Assembly (NCBI GenBank): GCA_047974745.1
Contig: JBKECO010000027.1
Span: 23,871-87,870 of the forward strand
From: JBKECO01 sp047974745
GTDB taxonomy: Bacteria; Bacillota; Clostridia; Lachnospirales; Lachnospiraceae
Direction: 5' to 3'
Length of the DNA: 64,000 nucleotides
Part shown: one piece after another, positions 16,933 through 25,255 of the stretch
Numbering within the stretch: the first letter of the stretch is position 1
Layout of the letters: the number at the start of each line of letters is the position of its first letter
Translations under genes and position numbers: made by a program
Notes under the pieces: generated by a model
Seen by the model: the letters and a program-made list of their open reading frames with translations, nothing else
Databases searched by the model: none
Told to the model about the DNA's origin: nothing

Positions 16933-17913
16933 TCATTTCCAGTACTTATTCTTCTGCTGTTCGCTCAGCTCATCGATAAAGCTTTTTTTGAGCTTTATAA
17001 ACATTTTCAGGTTCATAAAAATGATATAGAGAATTGCTCTGTTTTCAAATTCTTCACGCGTAGTCGGGAGCTGTGAGTGCTTGATTTCATTCATCAATCT
17101 GCCCTGCTTCACAAAAAGACCTTCTGTATTATAGGTTTCATGCAGTTCTTTTGCGATCTGGTTCATAAAGTCTGATATAGCATACATGTACTCTACTGTC
17201 ATGGTCAGACTTTGCATTTTTTCATAGGTATCTGCGAGCAGATCTATCTGCCTGCTTCGAAGTTCCATATACTGCATGTAGTATTTGCTCTCCTGAAAAA
17301 ATGTATTATCATCATTGCGAAAAGCGTGTTCTTTTCCCTCATCGATATGCCCTCTCAAATCCTCCATCAGCGTTTCGATCTCATCATCATTTCCCTGTGC
17401 GATCAGCTTTTTTGACATGCTTGTCAGGAGCAGTCTGAAATGCTCCTCGATCATGATCTGCTGCTTTCTGATCTTCATCACACTTCCAGGCATGAACATA
17501 TTGATGGCGATACCGATTAGTGTGCCAATGAGCAGTAGCATAGCCTCATTCTTTAGCATCATCAGAGACAGATCCTGCTCTAACAGATAATGGGTTGCGA
17601 TCACTGCATTGATCGGCAGAGCATCCTGCATATTGAATGCGACACAGATACCTGCAAATAAAAGAAGGAATACTCCAAATGCTGGAATAGAAAAAGGCAC
17701 AATGGAAAAAATGACCAGCATCAGAAGATATGCAGCAATAAACGCTGCAATTCTCTTGATAGCTACCCTGATTGTCTGCTTTTTTGTATCCTGTACAGAC
17801 AGGATGGTTATGATTCCTGCAGAAACAGCATTCAACAGGCCTAATGCATACGCCAGCAGAATGGAGACTGTACTGCCAATGGCAATTTTTGTCACTTTTA
17901 TCCATAATGTCAT
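16933..17913 (-). CDS. Aromatic acid exporter family (ArAE_1/DUF939) membrane protein
   Basis: The 326-aa protein has five or six membrane segments in its first ~150 residues (ILSVQDTKKQTIRVAIKR follows the second), then a long cytoplasmic helical domain with a charged coiled-coil look. This fits the YgaC-type ArAE_1 family followed by its C-terminal helical domain. The family is annotated as aromatic-acid exporter-like, but the substrate is unproven. A 32-bp gap separates it from the small 52-aa membrane-protein gene upstream. It probably belongs to one transcript with that gene and the ABC exporter. Confidence 0.8.
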   Translation of the reverse strand: MTLWIKVTKIAIGSTVSILLAYALGLLNAVSAGIITILSVQDTKKQTIRVAIKRIAAFIAAYLLMLVIFSIVPFSIPAFGVFLLLFAGICVAFNMQDALPINAVIATHYLLEQDLSLMMLKNEAMLLLIGTLIGIAINMFMPGSVMKIRKQQIMIEEHFRLLLTSMSKKLIAQGNDDEIETLMEDLRGHIDEGKEHAFRNDDNTFFQESKYYMQYMELRSRQIDLLADTYEKMQSLTMTVEYMYAISDFMNQIAKELHETYNTEGLFVKQGRLMNEIKHSQLPTTREEFENRAILYIIFMNLKMFIKLKKSFIDELSEQQKNKYWK

Positions 17914-17944
17914 TTCTGTATTTCCTCTCTAAATCTGTGAAATA

Positions 17945-18103
17945 TCAGAAAAGCGGCATTCCAAAGTACTGCAGGATCGCTGTCAGCGCCATAATAAAGA
18001 TAATCATGACAATGGAAAAAATAACAAATCGAACCAGTTTCTTTACGATTCCAAAAACCAGCATTATGATCGATATGCTGATCAAAAATAAAATTAGCTG
18101 CAT
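17945..18103 (-). CDS. 52-aa membrane protein
   Basis: GAGGAAC precedes an ATG at 18103 and opens a 52-codon frame ending with TGA. The product is nearly all hydrophobic, with two predicted membrane helices broken by a basic KKLVR turn near residues 21-25, ending in QYFGMPLF. It is wedged between the ABC exporter permease gene and the ArAE-like gene on the same strand, with short gaps on both sides. This spacing and the good ribosome-binding site argue that it is real. Function unknown; a small accessory subunit of a neighbouring transporter is possible. Confidence 0.6.
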   Translation of the reverse strand: MQLILFLISISIIMLVFGIVKKLVRFVIFSIVMIIFIMALTAILQYFGMPLF

Positions 18104-18128
18104 ACAGTTCCTCTTTTCCAGATTCTCA

Positions 18129-19343
18129 TCAAATCATGACCTTTTCGCTCTTAAATGCACTGGCAATCCCCAGGATCAGGAGCAGGTCTATCAAATATGT
18201 AATGACTATTGTAATTAAAAACCCTTCCATTGTCAGCGACTGGGAAAAAATCCCTCGAAATGCAACGGAGGTATTAAAGACCGGAATCAGATAGGAAGTC
18301 ATGTCCTTTACCTCTGAAGAATACATTGTAATCATACTTGAGACAATGACTAGCATATACAGCACACTGACATATGTTTGTGCTACTTTTACTGTCTTTG
18401 ACATGATCGAAACCATTCCGACAATACCAACATATAAAAGTACGATTCCAATCACCAGCACCAACATTTCAAAGATCTGCAATGGGGAAAAAGTGATAGA
18501 AAAGCCTTCTAATCTCTCCTCCGCTCCAATGCTTTGCACAGCTACCGGAATGGCAATCAAAATGGAAATAACGTATACCATTGCCGAGAGTATGGACAGC
18601 AGGCTGAGTGCAGCTATTTTTCCAAATACGATCTCGGAACGTTTTAATGGCGTTAATAAAAGATTGGCCATGGTACCCCGCTCCTTTTCGCCTGTAAATA
18701 CATCGATTCCCATGGTCATCGCTCCGGTGAAAAGCATGATCGTGATAAAATAGGGAACGAACATTCCAAGTACCTTTCCTGCTGCCTTATTTTCATCCTG
18801 AATCATTCCTTCACTGTTATCCGAATCAATCGTGAAGATCTGCGTATATTCCAAATTGCCGAACCGCTCTTCCAATTTCTGAATTCGATATTCCTCCAGA
18901 TACACAGATACATATCTGTCACGGGCTTCTGCCGAATAGTCCTCTGATGGATTGTAGAAGGTTCTGATTTGTGGCAGAGCCACATTTTCCTGCGTTGTGC
19001 TCTGTAACATTTCGTTGAATTCTTTGGGGAAAATAATTAGAAGATCCGCTTTTCCAGATAAAATTTCATTTTTTATCTCCGATATATCGTCCTCGGCATC
19101 CAGAAATGTTGCAGTAGCTGCACTGTCTGAATCCAGCATCAGCTTAAAATCCTCAGGTGCATTTTGTACATACACCAAAGGGACATGACTTTGGATGTCA
19201 TCCTGCATGTTACTGATCAGTACAAAGATCAGAACACAGATTCCAATGATCATGATCACAGGAAGAAAAAAGAGGGAAAAGATCATTTTTTTGTCCTTGA
19301 ATACACGATATAGTTCTTTTTTCATGATAATCATAAATCCCAT
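18129..19343 (-). CDS. ABC-2 type exporter permease (NatB-like)
   Basis: The start at 19343 (MGFMIIMKKELYRVFKDKK) has AAGGAGAG upstream; the protein is about 404 aa. One N-terminal helix is followed by a large extracytoplasmic domain (~residues 40-190) and then five or six helices, as in NatB/ABC2_membrane_3 proteins. The central segment FTGEKERGTMANLLLTPLKRSEIVFGK is the typical cytoplasmic coupling element. The ATP-binding partner is encoded directly upstream, 10 bp away. The substrate is not predictable; Na+ export and antimicrobial or peptide efflux are known roles in the family. Confidence 0.87.
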   Translation of the reverse strand: MGFMIIMKKELYRVFKDKKMIFSLFFLPVIMIIGICVLIFVLISNMQDDIQSHVPLVYVQNAPEDFKLMLDSDSAATATFLDAEDDISEIKNEILSGKADLLIIFPKEFNEMLQSTTQENVALPQIRTFYNPSEDYSAEARDRYVSVYLEEYRIQKLEERFGNLEYTQIFTIDSDNSEGMIQDENKAAGKVLGMFVPYFITIMLFTGAMTMGIDVFTGEKERGTMANLLLTPLKRSEIVFGKIAALSLLSILSAMVYVISILIAIPVAVQSIGAEERLEGFSITFSPLQIFEMLVLVIGIVLLYVGIVGMVSIMSKTVKVAQTYVSVLYMLVIVSSMITMYSSEVKDMTSYLIPVFNTSVAFRGIFSQSLTMEGFLITIVITYLIDLLLILGIASAFKSEKVMI

Positions 19344-19353
19344 TTTTCTCTCC

Positions 19354-20121
19354 TTATCCTCGTGTGTTCTGATAAAGTTCAAAAAACACATCTTCAAGAT
19401 TATCCATCTGATAGGTCATATAGATCTGCTCAAGCGCAGCGTCGCAGACCATCCGTCCATCTATAATGATTCCCACTCTGTCGCAAAGCTTTTCGGCTTC
19501 TGTCATAATATGAGTGGAAATGATAATCAGTTTTCCTTCTTCTTTTAATTTCTTCAAATAATCCAGTACCAGTCTGGCAGTGAGAATGTCTAATCCACTG
19601 GTCGGCTCGTCAAATATAATGATCGAAGGATCGTGAGCAAGGCTGATGGCAATTGCTGCCTTTTGCTTCATACCGGTGGAAAGCTCTTCTATCTTCTTCT
19701 TCCTGAATTCTCCAATTTCGAAATATTCAAAAAGCATTTCTTTTCTCTGCTCCGTTTTCACTGCATCCATATTATACAAGGCTGCAAAGAAGTCAAACAT
19801 GTAATCCACCGAAAAATGTGGATCCAGCTTGATTTCATTTGTAAGAAAAGCAATGCGGCTTCTTACTTGTGTTGCATCCGATATCGTATCGAACCCTTCG
19901 ACTGTCACACTGCCTTCCGTTGGTCTGAGTAATGTAGACATGCATCTGAGCGTCGTTGTCTTTCCTGCACCATTCGGTCCCAAAAGTCCATATATTTCGC
20001 CTGACCGTGCCTGAAAGGATATCTGATTCACTGCGGTGACCAGCTTATTTTGTGCCTTCTCCTTCTTCATCTGCCGTTTCGACAATTTATAGACTTTTGT
20101 CAGGTTCTTTACTTCTACCAT
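19354..20121 (-). CDS. ABC exporter ATP-binding protein (NatA-like)
   Basis: The start at 20121 is set by GGAGGG before the MVEVKNLTKVYKL opening, giving 255 aa. Walker A is GPNGAGKTT, the signature is ELSTGMKQKAAIAISLAHDP, and Walker B is IIIFDEPTSGLD, followed by the switch His in ISTHIM. An unusual basic insertion (SKRQMKKEKAQNK) lies in the N-terminal strand region, as in clostridial NatA proteins. It forms an operon with the ABC-2 permease gene that follows. Confidence 0.9.
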   Translation of the reverse strand: MVEVKNLTKVYKLSKRQMKKEKAQNKLVTAVNQISFQARSGEIYGLLGPNGAGKTTTLRCMSTLLRPTEGSVTVEGFDTISDATQVRSRIAFLTNEIKLDPHFSVDYMFDFFAALYNMDAVKTEQRKEMLFEYFEIGEFRKKKIEELSTGMKQKAAIAISLAHDPSIIIFDEPTSGLDILTARLVLDYLKKLKEEGKLIIISTHIMTEAEKLCDRVGIIIDGRMVCDAALEQIYMTYQMDNLEDVFFELYQNTRG

Positions 20122-20218
20122 ATTCCCTCCTCTGCCTTGCTCTATGTTACACCTACTATACCTCAGAACAGCAAATTTATACAACCCCTACCCTGGAATT
20201 TATGCTAATTCCTAAGGC

Positions 20219-20247
20219 TTGACTTTTCTTTTTACCAAATGTACATT
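20219..20247 (+). promoter_or_regulatory. Candidate promoter of azlCD
   Basis: TTGACT (20219-20224) and TACATT (20242-20247) are 17 bp apart, about 85 bp upstream of azlC. The -35 is good and the -10 is moderate. Confidence 0.45.
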
Positions 20248-20333
20248 ATAGAATATGGTATCAGAGGGACAAAGCGTAAAACAATCCCTGGTATCTGCTC
20301 AAATATTACACTTGGAAGGGGTAACTTTCATTC

Positions 20334-21047
20334 ATGGCTCCAGGGAAAAAATATAAAACCACATTACAATATGCATTTCGTTCTTCCCTGCCTGTCATGG
20401 CAGGTTATCTTGTCCTTGGGGCAGGGTTTGGCATATTAATGGAAAGTAAAGGCTACAGTGTATGGTGGTCTGTTTTAATGAGTGTTACGATCTATGCAGG
20501 ATCTATGCAGTATGTGGCAGTCAGTCTGTTATCAGGCGGTGCAACGCTTCTGGCTGCGGCACTGATGACGATCGTGGTTAATATCAGACATTTATTTTAT
20601 GGAATTACGATGTTAAGGCATTATAAAGATACGGGTGCATGGAAGCCCTATTTAATTTTTTCTCTGACCGATGAGACCTATTCGCTGGTCTGCTCTGCTG
20701 AGGTACCAGAAGGCATGAGTCGCCGGCACTACTACCTGTTCTTATCCATGCTGAATCAGTCTTACTGGATCATTGGCAGCTTTGCCGGCGGTCTGATCGG
20801 CAGCCTGATTCCATTTCAAACTGCCGGTATTGAATTTTCAATGACTGCTTTGTTCACTGTAATTTTTGTAAATCAATGGGAAAAGAACAGGCAGCACCTG
20901 CCTGCTCTCTCTGGTATTGTCATAACTTTGTCGTGTCTTTTGATTTTTGGACGAAACAGTTTTCTGATACCCTCCATGCTTTTGATCACCCTTGCACTCT
21001 GGTTCGAAAAGCGTTGGATCAAGGAGGATTTTCAAAATGAATTTTGA
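20334..21047 (+). CDS. azlC: Branched-chain amino acid exporter large subunit (AzlC family)
   Basis: The 237-aa membrane protein has the AzlC opening AFRSSLPVMAGYLVLGAGFGILM, followed by the SVTIYAGSMQYVAVSLL motif and a VVNIRHLFYG segment; all are family hallmarks. Six to seven hydrophobic helices are visible. With AzlD it exports branched-chain amino acids or analogues. GGAAGGGG lies upstream of the ATG. The end of the gene overlaps the start of azlD by 11 bp, so the two are coupled. Confidence 0.92.
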   Translation: MAPGKKYKTTLQYAFRSSLPVMAGYLVLGAGFGILMESKGYSVWWSVLMSVTIYAGSMQYVAVSLLSGGATLLAAALMTIVVNIRHLFYGITMLRHYKDTGAWKPYLIFSLTDETYSLVCSAEVPEGMSRRHYYLFLSMLNQSYWIIGSFAGGLIGSLIPFQTAGIEFSMTALFTVIFVNQWEKNRQHLPALSGIVITLSCLLIFGRNSFLIPSMLLITLALWFEKRWIKEDFQNEF

Positions 21048-21369
21048 TGTTCACTCCTTATTATTAATACTCGTCATTGCAGGAATTACAATTGGAATTC
21101 GTTTCCTGCCCTTCTTGATTTTCCGAGATCACGCTCCGGCACTGATTCTCTACCTCGGGGAAGTTCTTCCCTATGCAATTATGGGAATGCTTATCGTTTA
21201 CTGTCTGAAAGATGTTTCGCTTACCTCAGGCTTACATGGAGTTCCAGAGGCTATATGTGTACTGCTTGTCATACTACTGGAAAAATGGAAACACAACACT
21301 TTGCTTTCCATTCTGGCAGGGACTGTTGTATATATGTTCCTTATTTCAGCGCTTCCAGGGCTCCTTTGA
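21037..21369 (+). CDS. azlD: Branched-chain amino acid exporter small subunit (AzlD family)
   Basis: The ATG at 21037 has AAGGAGG 8 nt upstream, inside the end of azlC. The 110-aa protein has four hydrophobic segments with the conserved GIRFLPFLIF stretch and the LGEVLPYAIMGMLIVYCL segment. Its last 29 bp overlap the 3' end of lpdA on the opposite strand, so the two convergent transcripts share sequence. Confidence 0.92.
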   Translation: MNFDVHSLLLILVIAGITIGIRFLPFLIFRDHAPALILYLGEVLPYAIMGMLIVYCLKDVSLTSGLHGVPEAICVLLVILLEKWKHNTLLSILAGTVVYMFLISALPGLL

Positions 21370-22714
21370 CCGCTTCATAATAGGTCGGATGTGCCCGGAT
21401 CACAGTATCCATCTCACTTACTGTCATTTTGTTTTCAATAGCAAGTGAGAATTCTCCGATCATATCCGTTGCCCGCTCGCACATTAGCTGGGCTCCTAAG
21501 ATGACTCCGGTCTCTTCTTCAGAAACGATCTTAATAAAGCTTCTGTCTGCCTTGGCAATCACTGTCCTGCAATTCCCATGCATCAGATACTTTGTACATT
21601 TTGTACCCAGACCCTTTTCCTTCGCATCTTTATCTGTCATTCCGACACAGGCAATTTCTGGATTTGTGTACACACAGGAGGGAATCATGGACAGACCGCT
21701 GTAGTGCTCCATTCCTGCCATACTCTCAACTGCTCGAAATCCCTGGGCAGTGGCCACGTGGGCAAGCTGGATCACTGATGCCACGTCTCCTGCTGCATAG
21801 ATTCCGGGAATGCTGCTCTGCTGGTAATTATCCACTTCTAATCTTCCTTTTATCTGCTCCGGCTCCTGACCTGCTGCGAACAATCCACTGGAACGGGGAC
21901 TGCGGCCTACTGCCAGCAGAACCAGATCTGCTGCAGCTTCTTTTTGCTTTCCTTTGCTCTCATAAACAACCTTTAAGGATTCCTCTCGCATGATCTCTGT
22001 CACCATAGCATTTGTAACGACTTCGATCCCTCGTTTTTTGTACTGTATCTGCAGATTCTGGGATATATCCTTATCCATCGTAGAAAGCAGGGAGCCCATT
22101 GACTCAAGAATCGTGACACGGCGACCGAGACTTGCATAGATCTCTGCGAACTCTACGCCGATCACCCCTCCTCCTATTATCACAATACTTTCAAAATCCA
22201 TCGGTTCCTCTGCCAGCAGATCCTCGCTTGTGCAGACTCCCTCCAGATGGACTCCTTTGATGTTGGGACGCACAGGCACAGAACCAGTTGCGACTAGTAT
22301 TTGTTTGGATGTTATCGTTTCCGTCGTTCCATCCGGCCGAGTGATTTCAAGCTGTCCCGCTGCAACATTTCCTGCTGTCCCATTTATCAGATCCACCCCG
22401 CTCACTTTGAGCAGCTGCAGGATTCCTTCTCTTAATTTTTTGACAGTTTCGTTTTTATAGGCATATATTTTCTGCCAGTCAACATTCCAGTCACTGACGC
22501 TAATTCCGAACTCTTCCCCTTTGCGAATCTGATTCAGCTGCTCTCCCACATGTAAAAATGCTTTTGTCGGAATGCATCCCCTGTTCAGGCAGGTTCCACC
22601 CACCTCGTTCATCTCGATGATCGCTGTTCTCATTCCAAGCCCTGCTGCTTTCACAGCTGCCTCATAGCCTCCCGGACCAGCACCGATCACGATCAGATCA
22701 TATCTATATTCCAT
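21341..22714 (-). CDS. lpdA: Dihydrolipoyl dehydrogenase (glycine cleavage L-protein)
   Basis: This FAD enzyme reoxidises the dihydrolipoyl arm of GcvH with NAD+. The start is placed at 22714 (MEYRYDLIVIGAGPGG) with TAGGAG upstream; a GTG two codons earlier is the alternative. The 457-aa protein shows the FAD GxGxxG motif, the redox disulfide GGTCLNRGCIPTK (Cys42, Cys47), the NAD-binding IIGGGVIGVEFAE motif and the C-terminal HAHPT-like active site (RAHPTYYEAV). It is the last gene of the gcv operon. Confidence 0.95.
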   Translation of the reverse strand: MEYRYDLIVIGAGPGGYEAAVKAAGLGMRTAIIEMNEVGGTCLNRGCIPTKAFLHVGEQLNQIRKGEEFGISVSDWNVDWQKIYAYKNETVKKLREGILQLLKVSGVDLINGTAGNVAAGQLEITRPDGTTETITSKQILVATGSVPVRPNIKGVHLEGVCTSEDLLAEEPMDFESIVIIGGGVIGVEFAEIYASLGRRVTILESMGSLLSTMDKDISQNLQIQYKKRGIEVVTNAMVTEIMREESLKVVYESKGKQKEAAADLVLLAVGRSPRSSGLFAAGQEPEQIKGRLEVDNYQQSSIPGIYAAGDVASVIQLAHVATAQGFRAVESMAGMEHYSGLSMIPSCVYTNPEIACVGMTDKDAKEKGLGTKCTKYLMHGNCRTVIAKADRSFIKIVSEEETGVILGAQLMCERATDMIGEFSLAIENKMTVSEMDTVIRAHPTYYEAVKGALEALK

Positions 22715-22730
22715 AACCACTGCTCCTACT

Positions 22731-23729
22731 CTATAAATCCAGATTTCTGATCATTGCACTAAGATCAGCACGCATTTTTGCTTCTGTTTCATCCTCACAC
22801 AGTGCACTCCCTATGATCTTGATGATGGGGTCCTTTGCAAATATCCCACCTTTTAAATCCGTTGTGATCTGTAAGATCACATCCTGTTTCATGGCATCCG
22901 AGTAGATCACTGTATCCTGAATCCTTCCATCTGAAACAACAAACTGCATGCAGATATCGCCCCAGTCGAATCGATTGCCTGACTCAAATTGAAAAGCGAT
23001 GTTTCTCCCATGTTTGAATTCCCATGAGGCGAACTCCCCTTCCCGGTTTCGAATAGATTCATTTGCAGCCTCATCCAAGGTCAGTATTTGCGGATGCAGT
23101 CGATAGACCTCTGCAAAGGATTCCTTCAGAGTTTCCTTCAGCAGTTCAATGGTAAGGCTCTGGTGATGTTCAGATAGATTTGTCACTCTGGAGCGAACGG
23201 ATTCCACCGCCTTAGATCTAAGCTTCTCCCTATCGACATTCAGATATTTAGCAAGATCAGAAAGCACGACATCCACCATCAGCGTTCCATGATGATAGGA
23301 ATGTCCGTTCCTGTTAAAAAAAGCATTTCCCGAAAATTTCATTCCATTCACTGTGATGTCATTTCTTCCGGACTTTACAGCATGGATTCCCAATTTATTC
23401 AATCCCTGAAGGATAACCTCTAGCTGCCTGTCAAGATCGAACTGATCCTGTGGCATTAAAAATGTAAAATTCAGATTGCCAAGATCATGAAAGACTGCAC
23501 CGCCTCCAGAAAGTCGTCTGACCAGATGACCGCCTGCGGCCTCAAGCTCACTGACCTTGCATTCCTTCCAGCTATTCTGATTTCTTCCGATCACCACCGT
23601 ATTTGCATTTTGCCACAGATACAGGATGATCTCATCCTCCTTCACATGATCCAGAAGATATTCCTCCAGAGCAAGGTTATAGTATGGATAGGTTCTGTTA
23701 CTTTCTATATAGCCAGCCTGTGCAAGCAT
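22731..23729 (-). CDS. lplA: Lipoate-protein ligase A
   Basis: The enzyme activates free lipoate with ATP and attaches it to GcvH. The 332-aa length includes the catalytic domain and the C-terminal accessory domain. The LplA signature RRLSGGGAVFHDLGNLNFTF begins at residue 71, and the SGRNDITVNGMKFSGNAFF substrate-binding segment follows. GGAGGAAAAT precedes the ATG. It is embedded between gcvPB and lpdA, so lipoylation is encoded with its target. A 35-bp tandem repeat separates it from gcvPB. Confidence 0.94.
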   Translation of the reverse strand: MLAQAGYIESNRTYPYYNLALEEYLLDHVKEDEIILYLWQNANTVVIGRNQNSWKECKVSELEAAGGHLVRRLSGGGAVFHDLGNLNFTFLMPQDQFDLDRQLEVILQGLNKLGIHAVKSGRNDITVNGMKFSGNAFFNRNGHSYHHGTLMVDVVLSDLAKYLNVDREKLRSKAVESVRSRVTNLSEHHQSLTIELLKETLKESFAEVYRLHPQILTLDEAANESIRNREGEFASWEFKHGRNIAFQFESGNRFDWGDICMQFVVSDGRIQDTVIYSDAMKQDVILQITTDLKGGIFAKDPIIKIIGSALCEDETEAKMRADLSAMIRNLDL

Positions 23730-23741
23730 ATTTTCCTCCTG

Positions 23742-23823
23742 ATATCAGTATTCGTATTCCGCATTATGTCCTCATGATATCCGTATTCGTATTCCGCATT
23801 ATGTCCTCATGATATCCGCATTA
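23742..23823. repeat. 35-bp tandem repeat between gcvPB and lplA
   Basis: Two adjacent copies (23742-23776 and 23777-23811) differ at one base, and a partial third copy reaches the gcvPB stop codon. Each unit itself contains a doubled gtattc motif. The repeat fills the only sizeable gap inside the gcv operon. Confidence 0.85.
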
Positions 23824-25254
23824 TGACTCACAGAATTTAACGACAGGTTTCCTTGCCGCCCCGAGTTCATCCAGTCTGCCAACAGGTGTATGAAGCGGTG
23901 CCTCTTTTAATGCCTGCGGATCCTCGTTGGCTTTCTGATACAGCTCTCTTAAGATGTTCACAGCCTCATCCAGAGTTTCTTTAGACTCCGTCTCTGTGGG
24001 CTCTATCATCAGTGCTTCTTTTACACTGATTGGAAAATACATCGTTGGCGGATGGATTCCGTAGTCCAGCATTCCTTTTGCAATATCCAGTGCGGAGATC
24101 CCAGTCTCCTTTTTAAGCTCCTCAAGTGTCAATACGAATTCATGCATGCATCTGCCCGGATAGGCCACCTGATAGATATCCTTTAGCTGCTCCATCATAT
24201 AATTTGCATGTAGCACAGCCTGTCTGCTGATCTGTCGGATCCCTGCCTCTCCCAGTGTCAGGATATAAGACAGTGCTCTTACCACCACCAGAAAATTACC
24301 ATGGAAGCTGCGGAGCCTGCCAATGGATTCCTCATATTGCTGCGTATGAAAGCCTTCGCTGTCCTCCTGGATCACGGGGCTTGGGAGAAATGTCTTTAAA
24401 AAAGCTCTGCATCCTACCGGTCCGCTTCCCGGACCTCCGCCCCCATGAGGAGTTGCAAATGTCTTATGCAGATTCAGATGAATGATATCAAATCCCATAT
24501 CCCCGGGTCTTGTCATTCCGACAATCGCATTCAGATTGGCTCCATCATAGTAGTTCAATCCCCCGCATTCATGTATGATCGCCGTGATCTTTAAAATGTT
24601 TGGATCAAAAATGCCCAGAGTATTGGGATTTGTCAACATAAGCCCTGCTGTATCTTCATCTGCTGCTGCCCTAAGCTTTTCCACGTCCACGCCCCCGTCT
24701 GCTGCGGAAGGTATCGTCACGACCTCAAATCCCGCCATCGCTGAGCTGGCCGGGTTCGTTCCATGTGCAGAGTCCGGAATCAGAATTTTGGTTCGGCGAC
24801 TCTCGCCTCTATTCTGGTGATATGCCTTCATCATCAAGAGTCCTGCAAATTCTCCATGGGCTCCTGCCGCAGGCTGCATTGACATTGCTTCCATGCCAGT
24901 GATCTCACACAGGTATCTCTCAGCCAGATTCAGTACCTCAAAACACCCTTGAGTCGTTCGCTCCGGCTGAAGTGGATGGATATCTGTAAAACCTTCCATC
25001 CCAGCAATCGTCTCAGCAATTTTAGGATTGTATTTCATTGTGCAGGATCCAAGTGGATAAAAGCCATCATTTACTCCATGTGTTCGTTTCATCAGCTGTG
25101 TATAATGTCTGGATATATCATTTTCCCCCAACTGAGGCAGACCACAGGTAGAGTCTCTTTTCCTTTCGGCAGAGATCGGAACGATCGGCACATCACAGTC
25201 CGCAAGCAGCTCTAATTTTCTTCCCTCGATACTTTTTTCAAATAGCAGATCCAT
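23821..25254 (-). CDS. gcvPB: Glycine dehydrogenase (decarboxylating) subunit 2
   Basis: This is the PLP-binding half of the split P-protein, which decarboxylates glycine and passes aminomethyl to GcvH. The 477-aa chain carries the PLP lysine K264 in HLNLHKTFATPHGG, followed by the Gly-rich GGGPGSGPVG segment. GCTMKYNPK and PAAGAHGEFAG are further family motifs. The start follows the gcvPA stop by one base, with GGAGG inside the gcvPA end, implying coupled translation in equal amounts. Confidence 0.96.
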   Translation of the reverse strand: MDLLFEKSIEGRKLELLADCDVPIVPISAERKRDSTCGLPQLGENDISRHYTQLMKRTHGVNDGFYPLGSCTMKYNPKIAETIAGMEGFTDIHPLQPERTTQGCFEVLNLAERYLCEITGMEAMSMQPAAGAHGEFAGLLMMKAYHQNRGESRRTKILIPDSAHGTNPASSAMAGFEVVTIPSAADGGVDVEKLRAAADEDTAGLMLTNPNTLGIFDPNILKITAIIHECGGLNYYDGANLNAIVGMTRPGDMGFDIIHLNLHKTFATPHGGGGPGSGPVGCRAFLKTFLPSPVIQEDSEGFHTQQYEESIGRLRSFHGNFLVVVRALSYILTLGEAGIRQISRQAVLHANYMMEQLKDIYQVAYPGRCMHEFVLTLEELKKETGISALDIAKGMLDYGIHPPTMYFPISVKEALMIEPTETESKETLDEAVNILRELYQKANEDPQALKEAPLHTPVGRLDELGAARKPVVKFCES

Positions 25255-25255
25255 T

